Below the pieces are notes generated by a model. That model was not told the DNA's origin and searched no databases. It was given only the letters and a program-made list of their open reading frames with translations. 64,000 bases of DNA from Triatoma infestans (lineage: Eukaryota > Arthropoda > Insecta > Hemiptera > Reduviidae): NCBI GenBank assembly GCA_011037195.1, contig JAAEAF010014807.1, forward strand, positions 246,197 through 310,196, written 5' to 3'. Every line of letters starts with the position of its first letter. Positions within the stretch are counted from its first letter, which is position 1. This document shows, piece by piece, positions 31,641 to 43,210 of this stretch. Position numbers and translations under genes: made by a program.

Positions 31641-34064
31641 CAAAACTAATTATATGTTCTTATTAGGAATTCGGTATTTCCCATTAAAACGGTCTGATTT
31701 CGCAAGATCGGGTGATTGGCATGCAGAGTAAACAGACCCATAGAAAGGGATATCTGCACAGCGGCTACAAGAGAAAGCCATTTGGCACACTCATCAGTGT
31801 GGTAGAAAGAATAGCAAGATAAGCAGCCTAGCCAGCAGTTGAAGAAACGGAATAGCAAAAAAAATATAAAATAGCAATCGCTAAAAAGCTTTTAATCAGC
31901 AGGCTAAGGAGTATAGCAAGATACATCCAGGGCAAAGATTGATTTCAACCAAGCAACAACCCGGCAAGTGGGCGATATAACAGCTTATTTGAAAGCACAA
32001 CCAGCAAATTACTTAGCATCAGTAGTGTATATCCGAAACGCCAGACCGGCTTTGCTGCCAATCTCCCTTTCCAAGACCAGGGAATTCCCTCAGTAGCCTA
32101 CTTAGACACTAAGAACGTTGTCTAGCACCGGTCACATACCAGCCATTTGAGTCACCATGCCATGAAAGTCGAACTAGTCTAGCACCACCAACACAGCAGC
32201 AAGTTGAGTCGCTTTAATGCTGGTAATATGACAGCCTCTTTTAATTACTTCTATGCTGCTGTACATGTGGGTAGAACATAGACACCACCCACATTCTCAT
32301 TTATATTGCTGTGTAGTCGTGCTTAATACAACCGAAAATTAGCCCTTTTCATGACCAGTGGTTTTCTATCGCTTTTAACGATGCTGAAAATCATACATTT
32401 TTCTACATTGTTGATTGTGGTCTCTGATGCGTGGGCAATTATAGCCAACACCTATCAAACACTAGTCATATATTTCATTCCTTGACTTTAACTCAAAAGT
32501 TAATTTATACCTTTAGTTTGTAATTTTATCATATTTCATAAATGTTTCTAAAGGATTCTATGCTTAGTGATATTTCTGTTCTTAGTGATGGTTCAGTAAT
32601 AAGGTAGATTTAATTAGGTGGCATTTATGATTTTTATTTAGAATATACGAAAATACATAAAAGTATATATATTATATTGGGGTGAGATACCTCGCGTGGC
32701 TCTGTTTAATAGAAAACAGCAAAAATATGAATTGACTAAAAAATATTGAGTGGACTGTATATAATATAATATAATTGGTGAGCAAAGGGAAATTAAAACA
32801 TTAAAAATTATGTGGGGAAAAAAATGAATATATGAATTAAACTTAAAATGGGCAGCAAATATTATTTATTATCACTTTCAATAAGCCAAAGGAATGGCAC
32901 TTACCTGAAACGCTGGGATGGGGGAAAGAGGAGAGGACAAAATAGGAATAAGGAAATAATTCGTATAAGCATCTAAATCGTGAGTCTTGACCAATACACT
33001 GCTAGTTGGCTGATGATCCCAGATAATAATTATGAGCTCCCAGAAGCTGTACGGCAGGAAACCAACTAGAAGTAACAACCATGTGATTTCACAATAAACC
33101 TATGCAGGCCCGAAAGAATGAGCCGCTAGTTCGACAAAAGGACCAGTTTATTAACACTACCCTGGAAAATCAGAAGTAACAAACTTCTGGGCAACCAAAA
33201 TGGCATGAATTGTATACGTATTATACGGCGACCTATTCAAGGAAGTGTTGCATAACGACTTACTCCTTCGTATACATACACTTTCTATATTATTTTAATT
33301 AACTTTCCATTCTTATCTATGCTTGACCTAAATAATATGGATTCAATAACGATTATACAAGTTTCTATAATTGTAGAATCGCTTGCGATTAGTAAGGAGC
33401 AGAAACAAAGAAATTCTCCCGGATACCTGCCACAACCCCCCACCCCCCAGAGGTATTGCAGCTGGAAAAGCAAAAAAATAAACAATATTTCGAAATTAAA
33501 GATGACATAACCTTTTCAGATTTCCTTATTTCGTATAACTGAAATTTTACCTTATTTAGTTTTTATCATCATTTTGTTTAATTCTATCCAGTTTTAAATA
33601 TTTTTATCATAAGAGCCAGTCAGATATGATTCATGAAACTATTTATTTTGTGTTCTCGTGATGATTATATCTAATAGAATATCATACACTATTTTGGCGC
33701 CAATTTAAACAAGATCGGCTACTTAGATAGCGAAATAGTGGAAAAAGTCGGCAACCGCAAGGATAAGAAAAGAATTTCTCAGAAAAGAAAAACAGTCAGC
33801 AAGGAAACGAAAGTAATCATTATACAAGTCAACATTCCTACCTGTTCATTCCTACTTCTCCAAATCATGGAGTTTGACTTCTAAACATAAGAAGCAAATG
33901 TAAACAACGGAGATGAGATACTTAAGAAAGGTAGAAGGAATGACAGTAAGAGATAGGGTACGGAATAGAACCCGCTAGATCTTGCGTGAATGGTGTTAGC
34001 AGAAAACATTTCGGGACGAAATTAAGCTGAGCTGGTAGGGCTACTTATTAAGTATTGAACACAA
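31641..34064. other. No gene seen
   Basis: Unassigned. The stretch 31,850-32,240 is rich in AGCA and CAGC words and less AT-rich than its surroundings, but I see no family match. Confidence 0.4.
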
Positions 34065-34290
34065 GCGACTGGCCAAAAAAGAAACTTACAAAGCCAATAT
34101 GGAAGTCACTCGATTTAGAGTTAGGCCCTGGGTCACCTGGAAGGAAGTCAGAAAGGCATTTAATAAAATAGGTCTTGAATGGAAGAGAAGAGAACATTGA
34201 CCAGGACAGAACATTGTGGTCCGGATTTATAAGATGGAGACTCTCATTGCACCGCGTAGAGGGACTGTAGATTGTGATGATGATGGTGAG
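34065..34290 (+). pseudogene. LINE ORF2 C-terminal relic (RTE-like)
   Basis: A frame reads RVRPWVTWKEVRKAFNKIGL and, after a shift, DRTLWSGFIRWRL. This follows the TW...GL.W...DR..W pattern at the end of RTE-type ORF2 proteins (compare GRSRKTW at 16.7 kb). It is short and decayed. Confidence 0.4.
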
Positions 34291-35535
34291 ATAATGATTA
34301 TGATTTGGAATATTTAAATTAAAGGAAAAAAAAAAAGGAAAACATAAAAAAAAAACAGAAATTCATTTGTAATATTGAAGTTAAAATATTAGCTCTTCAT
34401 ACAAAACTCTATGTAGCAATTTATAAAGAAATAACTTCACAAATTAAATTTCCCCCTTACGCTTATTTCTTGCTCTTTTTATATATTTTTTTTTTTTTTG
34501 TTCATAAAGATAATTTTAAAAAGATGATATTACAAAAGTGAATATATATATATATTATGTACTAAACTCCTTTTGTTGAAAATTCACAAGAACTTACTAA
34601 GTGAGTGTTATTCAAATAAATTTTTCATTACATATTTAATATATTCTGAGAAAATTAAACTGTTTTATATATTTATATTTATGGAATTCTTATCCTACAT
34701 TATATTAATAAAACATTTTCATCTCTAAATTATTATTAAAACATTTATTTCTATAAATAAATGTATAAAAGCCTAAAAATTTTTTTTTTTTTAAGAATGG
34801 AATTTATGTGAGCTTTGAGCTCTAAGACTATCTTAACATAAGCTTTGAGACTAAAAAATGCAACTTTTAGATTGTAGAAAGTTAATAGCTGTTTCAGAGT
34901 ATCAAATTTCTATTCTCATTCTATCGACATGGTTGTACCAAGATCACGAAGAAATAACCTTTAGCAGTTACGTTTGCATTTACGTTCAGTCGCTTTAAAT
35001 CTTTGACTATGTTTGCTGTATTATTATGTCACAGTCTTATTAATGATAATGGTTCACATATTGCCATTGTTTTCTTATCTGATAAATTCGAGGATTGCAA
35101 GTACTTATAACTAGGCAGTCGAAAGAAAAAGAATCAATTGAAGATCAATGAGCTCTCGGATCCAATCCTCTAAAGAATGTAAAACAAATTGTAGGTCCAT
35201 ATGGTGTACCTAAAGAAATAAGTCATCATTAGGAAATATTATTTCCCTTTGTTTCCTTTGTTGTTTCTATACAGGGAAACGAAAGCCCGAGTAAATAAGC
35301 GAGGACAATTAGGCCCTGCTTACAAAACTACGCAAAGACTTGAGCTTGAGCTGTTTAGCCTTCCTATTATTTAACATTTATATGCAGTGCCTCCTGGACA
35401 AAAAAATGAGTTAGAATGTGAGTTCCACTAAATAACAATACCATTATATTCACGCGGGTGACTAGATCATTGCCGCGAAGTATGAGGAATATGCCATCTA
35501 CATAACTTACAAACTCAAATAACAATGCCCTAAAC
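34291..35535. other. AT-rich, no gene
   Basis: Includes T-runs near 34,486-34,500 and an (AT)n run near 34,541-34,556. Confidence 0.45.
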
Positions 35536-35849
35536 CAGTGATGGCGAACCTTTTGAACTCGGTGTGTCAAAAATTTTGAAAAATAGAAACATAATTCTCG
35601 TGGCGTATCATTCATCAAGTTAATTATTTGTTTAATGCCATTTAAAATACAAAAGCCAAAGTTATGAAACCAATAGTTTACATTTAGAGACTTGTCTTAC
35701 ATATTTCATTGACACTTAACATACAAAATCAAGTAATATAATTAACATATATTACTATATAAAATATAATTGAACAAAAACAGAAAAACAATATAAATTT
35801 ATACAATTAGAAAATAAATATATATGAAAAATTAGTGACTTTTTTGGTG

Positions 35850-36112
35850 TGGTGGTTGGTTCCGCAGAGCTGGAAAGCATCAGAGACATTTTCCGTGGTA
35901 GCCTGCTTCATTTTGTGGTCATCGACCGGTTTCAGGCGTTCGCCCATCTTCAGGATGCGTTTTTCAGACAGTGCGACAACACAGACTTGTACAGAGCAAA
36001 CTTGAGTGTGAAAACTAAGTTTGCTCTGTGCCTGAAGATCCTGAAGATGCGAACGCCCAAAACCGGTCGATGACTACAAAATGAAGCAGGCTACCGCGGA
36101 AAATGTCTCTGA
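35850..36112. mobile_element. Fold-back element with hammerhead-like arms
   Basis: A 263-bp insertion in the hAT element is flanked by a perfect 14-bp duplication TGACTTTTTTGGTG (35,836-35,849 and 36,113-36,126). The two arms are inverted copies around a short centre (about 35,990-36,020). Each arm has a CTGAAGA, small hairpin, (G/A)AAAC, CGGTCGATGAC motif (minus strand 35,917-35,958; plus strand 36,037-36,074). The left arm is about 25 bp longer, ending in TGGTTCCGCAGAGCTGGAAA. A 14-bp duplication fits a retroelement better than a MITE. Related copies: 48,601, 53,935 and 60,537. Confidence 0.7.
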
Positions 36113-36114
36113 TG

Positions 36115-36372
36115 ACTTTTTTGGTGCTGAAGTTTGTCTGCTAAATCTTCTATTTCGGGTTTATACTTGGTACATTTCAAGGCCAAGCAAGCGCCACTGA
36201 CTTCATCTGTTAACCGATTCCGTTTGTTTGTCTTAATATTATTTAATGCTGAAAACAATGTCTCACAAAAATATGTGGATGAAAAAATTGTTAGCAAAAC
36301 AACTAAAGGAGATCTCGAGGAGCGGTCAATAAAATGTACACTTTTTTTAAATCTTTTCCAACGTTTCGACAA
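36115..36372 (-). pseudogene. hAT transposase C-terminal dimerisation region
   Basis: About 86 codons with SPLVVLLTIFSSTYFCETLFSALNNIK-type sequence (key part FSSTYFCETLFS), then RNRLTDEV and YKPEIEDL, ending QHQKSH. This is the C-terminal hAT dimerisation block, which holds the last part of the transposase core. The frame is ended by the fold-back insertion, and the N-terminal DNA-binding and DDE residues are missing. Confidence 0.75.
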
Positions 36373-36615
36373 ATTTATTGTCTTTTTCAGGGATAAAATT
36401 TAAAAAAATGTTAATCGGTGTGTATAATTTCCATGAAACAAACTAAACACAAAATATGTAGTAAACAGAGAGAGTTGCTAACTATATGAGCTACATTATC
36501 CGAAAAAAAGAAGATTTTTTTGAATTATGAAATATTTTATCTTTGAAGATGCGTGTCACCAAAAATGAGCTCGCGTGTCAGCACTGACACGCGTGTCATA
36601 GGTTCGCCATCACTG

Positions 36616-38394
36616 CCTAAACCGTGCCTAGAAACAAATGGTATCATACATTATCTGAGCTATCAACAAGATTCAAATTTGTCACTAGTCGATGTCCGTG
36701 TAAACAGATATCAGGTATCAGTACTGACGCTACTTGTTATGAAGACACTAACAACAAAGTAATAAAGAGAACAGCAGCTAAGCGGATGCTACATTTCAAA
36801 ATTTGGAACCGCACTGTAAGTATTCCCTTAAAACGAAAAATATACACCTTCTAAATGGAAAGTCTTATAACGTTGTATGGATCCAAGGCAAGGAAATTGA
36901 TCGCAAAACATCATTTCAAGCCCACCTTGCCTGCACGACAAAGGAAGCACGTTCAACATATTCATTTGCTTAAATGTGAAACACTTGAACATTTGAAACC
37001 CTCAATGAAAACGGATTTTTCCATGGCTTAAATTACGTGTACTTTCTTTTCTCTGCATGTATTTTAATGGAAATTAAAAGCAATATTAGTGATATTACTA
37101 AATTTTAATAACATTATATTATTATTACTGAGCATGACTTCGGAATGTCTTTAATGTGACGGAAATGGGATTTCGAAGGAGCTATTTAAGGTAGGCAAAC
37201 CTTGGCAGAGTCCCGAATATTATCCATATTCACCGGCATTAATTATAGATAGGAATAATGAGAGGAGACTCATGCGGTAGTACAGACATTGCGGTAGTAA
37301 AAGATCATCAAACTCACCTGAAATATCAAATGAAATACAAGCCACGTATCACTAGCTTCAAACACTACGTCTTCAGCTGTCAAGCGTTTTTTGAAAGCAA
37401 ACTGAAAATAAGAAAGTAACCCACAATTCTCGTACTGAAACACAAATCTCAGACAAAATCAGACTTGAGCGGTAGATGTTTATTCTTAACAGATATTATG
37501 GAGGATGGCGCATATCCAAAAGAAATATGTTACAGAAAATATTCAACATTGTCTGAATGATAATGCTAAAATGTTCAGCTTGGTTACAAAAATACTAAAA
37601 TTAATAGAATTTCCAATGGTATAAATTCTTTGTTACAGTGTAAACAAACATAATAAATGTAAGAAGAAATATTTAATGCTGAACTGACAATAGTATAATA
37701 AATGAACAACATTGTTAAGGCATAGATTTATGTCAAGAATTTTGCAAGGCTCAAAACAAGATATGACTAAAATCAAGTTAGATAATAGGTAAGGAAGGTA
37801 AACGAGGCAGGTACACACAATCTTAATACTGTAGAAAGCATCTTCTTGCTTAGCATAGTAATACCCCCCTTTACCTTCATAATGAGCTCGTCATATTATA
37901 CTGACGAGGCAAATCTTGTCATAATTGCAACCATGTTAAAATTTATACTGACATTAATTTTGCTTGCTTTTATTATATGCATACATAACTCATTTAAAAT
38001 ATAACATCCAACATAAATGTCCTTTTCTTTTCTTTTGCCATGAATTGTCACTAATTCAAATCAGTTTAGAAGTGTATAAATAAGAAGTAATTTTATAGTG
38101 AAGATTTAATTGCTTTTAATATTTGAGCCTAGTATAATTAATAATAAAAGTATTCGTTCTGGCACAAAACATGTTTATATATATATATATTCTCCTCCAT
38201 AATAAAATAATATTTCACATAATTATGGAAAAAAGAAATCTTTTAATTAATGAAACAATCAAAAATGTGATCGAAATAAAACGTCTTAATTCAACAAATG
38301 CAAAGACCTATTAACAATGTTTAAATATCATTTTTTTAAAGTAGATTTCAAGTAGACTCTGGCCATTTTGTTAAATCAATTTTCAAAATTAATC
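36616..38394. other. No gene seen
   Basis: AT-rich, unassigned. A (TA)n run lies near 38,178-38,190. Confidence 0.4.
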
Positions 38395-39000
38395 ATTCTA
38401 TATCTGTCTGCGCGGTAGACCCTAAGGCGAGATGGCAAGTAGTGGTAAAAGCACAAAAAAAATGAATAATAATGGTTAACAATGAAAACGAGACTTACCC
38501 TTTGGTGACGGTGAGTGATGAATAGAAGAGGGGTTGATGCGACGAATGGCGGACTGAGAAAGGAAGAGGTGGCGTAAATGTGTGTGTGTGGCGAAAGAAA
38601 GGATATCAGGTGAATGGAAGGAAGGGGGTTGGAGTGCTCCGTGGAAGCGGATGACGCTGCTGTTGAACTGCCAGACGAACGTGAGTACAGCAAGGCGCGA
38701 AAGATGTGTCCACTTGAAGGTGATGGCGCGAGAAGTGCTGCTTATTATTCACCGATGAATAAATGAATGAAACTATCCGGGTGAATAGGCGCGTATAAGG
38801 CGAGAAGAAACTCGCCTATAACTCAGGGCGACAAGCACTACGAGAAGGCGGCACAGACGTGAACGCACAGAAGAGAATATAGCAAGTTATCGCAACCAGC
38901 AGAAGAAGGCAAGTGAAGTGATTTTAGAGAAATAAGAACGTATGAAGGGTGTGGGAAACTGAAATAACGGCGAATTCCAAAAGATAAAAAGAGCCGACAA
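38395..39000 (-). promoter_or_regulatory. Possible host-gene promoter/first exon (GC-richer island)
   Basis: This segment is clearly less AT-rich than its surroundings, has many CG steps and shows no repeat match in the window. On the minus strand CACCAAAGG|GTAAGTCT at 38,491-38,507 is a good splice donor, after which the sequence returns to AT-rich. An ATG at 38,693 could give about 65 Ser/His/Pro-rich codons before the donor, without recognisable domain. The gene body would lie to the left. This rests on composition and one splice-like site only. Confidence 0.25.
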
Positions 39001-39378
39001 TCCCACACCAATCTGCCCTCTCGTTAACTAATTTGTTATTCTCAAGTATTAAAAATTATTAGTTTATGTATTAAAATAATTTTGGATTATGTCTAAATTT
39101 TGAAAATCAGTATTTGTTCATTTAAATATATAATCATTTAAATATAATAATCAATTAGTATTAAATGTAGAAGAAGTTTTAATTTATCTATTTATTTTTG
39201 TTCTTGTTATAGATTATTTCTATTATGTATCCCTAATACAGCAGTGTTTACTTTTTGTTTAATAAAGAGCATAAATTTTGTTTACCGATGGTCAACTTGG
39301 CGGACGTATCTTGGTCCATGCCTATGTTGTGTTATTATTTTGTTCATGTGAATTATGTAAATATGATATTAATAAAAC
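39001..39378. other. No gene seen
   Basis: AT-rich flank of the microsatellite. Confidence 0.4.
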
Positions 39379-39380
39379 AC

Positions 39381-39426
<46 letters not shown>
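39379..39426. repeat. (ATT)n microsatellite
   Basis: About 15 units of TTA/ATT directly upstream of the R1-like LINE fragment; read in frame they give a false poly-Tyr tract. Confidence 0.9.
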
Positions 39427-39428
<2 letters not shown>

Positions 39429-40187
39429 GTCGCCAGCCTTAGTAGGCTTATGAGCAACATAAGAGGTCCCAGAGCTAGTACGCGCAGGGTGCTTATGAGT
39501 GTTACTCACTCAGTCCTGTTGTATGGAGCTGAAGTGTGGTCAGAAGTAATCAGAAAGGAAGTTTACAGGAAGAGACTGGCACGGGTCCAGAGGCTGGGAG
39601 CCCTACGGATAGCCTCGGCATACCGGACTGTCTCGGAGCCGGCAGTTTTGGTTATAGCGGGAGTTATCCCGATTGCACTCCTGGCTGATGAAAGAAGGAA
39701 AGTGTACCAAAGAAGGCGCGAAGTGGATAAAGCAGCGGTCTCCAGGGAGGAGCGTGCATATACCTTGTTGGAGTGGCAGTCTTCTTGGGAAGAGGATGAA
39801 AGAGGTAGATGGACTGCTAGCCTTATTACAGATGTCGGTACATGGGTAGAGAGGTCCTTTGGCGAAGTGGACTACTACGTTACCCAATTCCTCAGTGGTC
39901 ACGGTTATTTCTGAGAATATTTAAGGAAGATGGGGAAGAGGACCAGTGGTGAGTGCGGCTATTGTCCGGGAGTGCGAGACGATGCACACCACACCTTTTT
40001 TGTGTGTGAGAGGTGGGGTCGTCTCAGGAGAGACCTGGAGCAAAACGTCGGGCATATTACCCCGGCTGGGATAATATCGACTATGCTCACTAATAGGCGG
40101 CAGTGGGCATGTGTGGCGCGCTTCACCAGGGAGGTGCTGATTGCCAAGCAAAGAGAACTGGTTAAGTTTGGCGGGAGGATCCCCTGA
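39427..40187 (+). pseudogene. R1-clade LINE ORF2 C-terminus
   Basis: One frame is open from 39,427 to 40,187 except for a TGA at 39,912-39,914, where family members have Arg in GYFREYL; CGA to TGA by CpG decay would explain it. Motifs in order: LLYGAEVW, LGALRIASAYRTVS, ADERRKVYQRR, RWTASLITDV, GEVDYYVTQFLSGHGYF, and after the stop CGYCPGV...HTFFVCERW, the CCHC-type finger of R1-like ORF2. These lie after the RT domain and are probably used for RNA/DNA binding. RT and endonuclease are absent, so it is a dead copy. Confidence 0.8.
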
Positions 40188-40345
40188 TTAGGGACAGAAT
40201 AGGGGCCTAGCCTGATGTAGTGCTGCATAAGCGAATCCAGGCTAGGTCTGGTGCCGGGGGAGGTGTTTTAGCCGGTAGGCTGCCTTGGCGGGAGTCCGGC
40301 ACATACGTGCGTCAAAAGCATTTCACCTCCCTCAAAAAAAAAAAA
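39427..40345 (+). mobile_element. R1-clade LINE, 5'-truncated
   Basis: Coding sequence starts exactly at the end of one (ATT)n run. The 3' UTR ends in CCTCCCTC plus a run of A (40,334-40,346), followed at once by another (ATT)n run. Only the ORF2 C-terminus is present. Confidence 0.8.
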
Positions 40346-40368
40346 ATTATTATTATTATTATTATTAC
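40346..40368. repeat. (ATT)n microsatellite
   Basis: About seven ATT units following the A-tail of the R1-like fragment. Confidence 0.85.
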
Positions 40369-42214
40369 ATAAGAGTTTATTCAAACTAATTTCAGTATAC
40401 TTATAAGCATATTGCTGTGTTATTGAATAGCATTTAAATATCATTAAAGAATATATTTAATTTAATCTACCAGTGTTTAATTATTCTTATTATTTCTCTC
40501 TCATAAAACATACAAACACAAGCCCTTTTACAAAACCGCTCACGCCACAATCTACTGCACTACAACCACATCACACCAATAACATTTCACTTGACATCTT
40601 TTTACCAACAAAAGTGGTAAATAAAAGAGTAAAGATAATAATTCAAAATTAACGTCCTATTTGTATGTATTGCATTCAACCAATATTTTACCTCTGAAAA
40701 GATCAAGAGTTTGCCAAAAATATGTTTTAATTCACAAATTACCAAAAATCTGATTTAAAAAAAAAAATACGAAACTTCAAAACAGTATTTCCGGTGGAAA
40801 CTCAATTTCGAAATCATAAAACTTATTACGAACAATGAGAGAAAGTAAGAAAAAGTTATTCGAATAAAACTTTATTACTTTCTGTATTTTTTATTATGGT
40901 GAAATAAACAATTGCATATGTCTGGTTTAAAATGCATTGTTGATTTTTATCTTGAAATCTCTGTCAATGTCAGTTTTAATGAATCGATATTTTCTTTGTA
41001 TGTGAACCATTTTAAATAGTGTTAAGGGGACAATATATTAATTTCGCAAATGCCACTTAACTTCTTGCACATAAATATTTTTGTAAACAATAGCACTAAA
41101 GGTGGAGGTGGAAGCACAAACGCGCAAAACTTCAAGGATTTAAACTTTTTATTATACTCATTCAAGGATTACCAGTTACATGAGGCGCTGTATTTCTAGT
41201 GGATATAATGTTAGAATACTTTTGTTAAAAATTATTAATTTTCATTTAAATATACGTACATTAAATCTACCAAATCAAAAGATATTTCTGAGTGTTGGGC
41301 GGCTATATTCAAAGTAGTATTCCATACTAGCAGGATTTCATTGTAAGACGTATCCTATATTCAAAAAATATATTTCAACTCCATTCGCTAATGAAATGGC
41401 CCAACTTCCTCCCCTATTGACCCAGTAATAATACACAGACTTATATAGGAAAACATACTTCTTTGAAATGGTAACTTTGAATATAGAAAATTAAGCTGCA
41501 CAAGGGAACTTATAGGGATTTATTTGGAAGAACATTTAGAATATGAGTAGGCTGCATTGATTGGGGCATCTACACTGATTGGATCGTTATCGCGGTCCGC
41601 AAATTGGCGGCCTCGGTAAGAAAGAGACCGGGATAAAAGCCATGCTTAGGATGACTCCGGGATGTGAAGGACTGTCTAAAGAAAGGAATATGGGCATAAT
41701 ATGCTGGCAAAAGAGAGCAATGGATAAGCATAACTGACAAGGAATTCTTCAGGTGGATGACAAGGTTCTTGCATAACTGACAAGGACGATAAAGCCACAG
41801 GAAGAAGATGAAGCTGCACAAGCAAATTATCGCACGTCCCTCACTTCCTCTCTCTCCTACTTCCGGTTAACCAATTTTTCCTCTAATCTAGTATTCTAGC
41901 AATACTTCTAATGTATATTAATATTATGTAGACGGTAGAACCATACATTTCAGAAGTATTAAGCTCATTAGAGGAAAGATTATCAAAGATTGCTGAGAAA
42001 TTCGATAAAAATCCATTTCCCATGACATGTGTTTCAAATAAAAGTGTAGATAGAATACGAATTTTAAGAAAATTGAAAACAGCAAAAAAAAAAAAAAATG
42101 AAAAAATTATTATGTAAATAATTGATCCGGTTGATGTTCGGTTGTCAGAGGTGAAACGTTACCAAATTTGAGCTTCCTCAAAATACTTTGATTTTGAGAT
42201 ATTCTTTTCGCATA
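40369..42214. other. Mostly unassigned; Helentron-like fragment at 40,755-40,855
   Basis: The fragment carries CAGTATTTCCGGTGGAAACTC and ends AATGAGAGAAAGT, matching the right end of the family. The rest is AT-rich without genes. The minus-strand frame at 41,570-41,821 has no family features. Confidence 0.4.
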
Positions 42215-43091
42215 CAGGATGTCCCAAGGTATATGGATAACGACTTTTTCTGGGGAACTAAGATAGCTAGAAAAAAAAAACTAAAAAATACGTGTCCCTG
42301 TAGTTTTTTGTTAGAAATCCAAATTTATTTTGCAAATTGGTTTTGGTGGTTCGAGAAGCGAGATGCAGGCACCAACTTCAGTTTTTCAAATGGAGAAGTG
42401 TGGTTTTTATTCAAGAAATAGATTCCTCTATTTTTTGTAAGAAAAATTTACTTGAACGGTTTTTTTTTTTTTTTTAGCGATATTTGAAAAGTTATGAATG
42501 AAAACATGATTCCTATAAGAAATTTCAAAATGATATTATACGGTTTTTTGATTGAATAAGAAGAAAAGTACTATTTTATTATAAATTTTACTCCTCATTA
42601 TTACAGATCTTGCTCGAACTGGCCTCCACCATTAGAGATGTATTTCTTTGGTAAGGTACACAATTGGAAAAAGCATCTGTATGCATCATGGGTGGGGCCA
42701 GTTCGAGCAAGATCTGTAATTTATGAGGAGTAAAATTTATAATAAAATAGTACTTTTCTTCTTATTCAATCAAAAAACCGTTATAATATCATTTTGAAAT
42801 TTCTTATAGGATCATGTTTTCATTCGTAACTTGTAAAATATCGCTCAAAGAAAAAAAACCGTTCGCCGAAATTTTTCTTACAAAATATAGAGGAATCTAT
42901 TTCTTAAATAAAAACCACACTTTTCCATTTGAAAAAATGAAGTTGGTCGTTTCTCAAAGCACCAAAACAAATTTGCAAATTAAATTTGGATTTCTAACAA
43001 AAAACTACGGAGACACGTATGTTTTTAGTTTTTTTATAGCTATCTTAGTTTCCGAGAAAAAGTCGTTATCCATATACCTTGGGGCACCCTG
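42215..43091. mobile_element. Long palindromic (fold-back) element
   Basis: 877 bp with arms 42,215-42,630 and 42,688-43,091 that are inverted copies over their whole length, with a ~55-bp unique centre. The ends are CAGGATGTCCCAAGGTATAT and, from the other side, CAGGGTGCCCCAAGGTATAT. The arms carry small differences (extra T/A runs), so they have diverged. The open frames inside are mirror images of each other and not genes. No clear target duplication is seen. It is probably a non-autonomous DNA transposon of unknown superfamily. Confidence 0.75.
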
Positions 43092-43114
43092 ATTAAAAGA
43101 CATGCAATATTTTT

Positions 43115-43210
43115 TTTGAAAAAAAATTTTTTTTTTTTTTTTTGAACTCAAGGGACCTCAAAACGTATATATTTATTTTTCATGAAAATCAATTTAGAAA
43201 ATTTGATTGA
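43115..43210 (+). repeat. Helentron/DINE-1-like fragment
   Basis: TTTTTTGAACTCAAGGGACC, then TTTCATGAAAATCAATTTAG and AAAATTTGA correspond to the conserved block near the right end of the family. It abuts the truncated end of the Jockey-like LINE. Confidence 0.5.

Larger units (their letters stand above)
35536..36615 (-). mobile_element. hAT DNA transposon, internally deleted, with a fold-back insertion
   Basis: The ends are CAGTGATGGCGAACCTTT (left) and, on the minus strand, CAGTGATGGCGAACCTAT (right), inverted for about 16 bp. Flanks GCCCTAAAC and CCTAAACC fit an 8-bp target duplication with one C of slippage, the hAT signature. The right end has a 10-bp perfect subterminal inverted repeat (36,572-36,593). 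Only the C-terminus of the transposase remains. From memory the ends resemble the OC1 (OposCharlie) type; this needs a database check. Confidence 0.75.

Noticed and set aside
39255..39426. N-terminal part of the 219-codon frame with poly-Tyr
   Set aside because: It is a read-through of an (ATT)n microsatellite; only the part after 39,427 is LINE coding.
42814..43092. 92-codon ORF
   Set aside because: It lies in one arm of the palindrome and its mirror image occurs in the other arm; low-complexity, non-coding.
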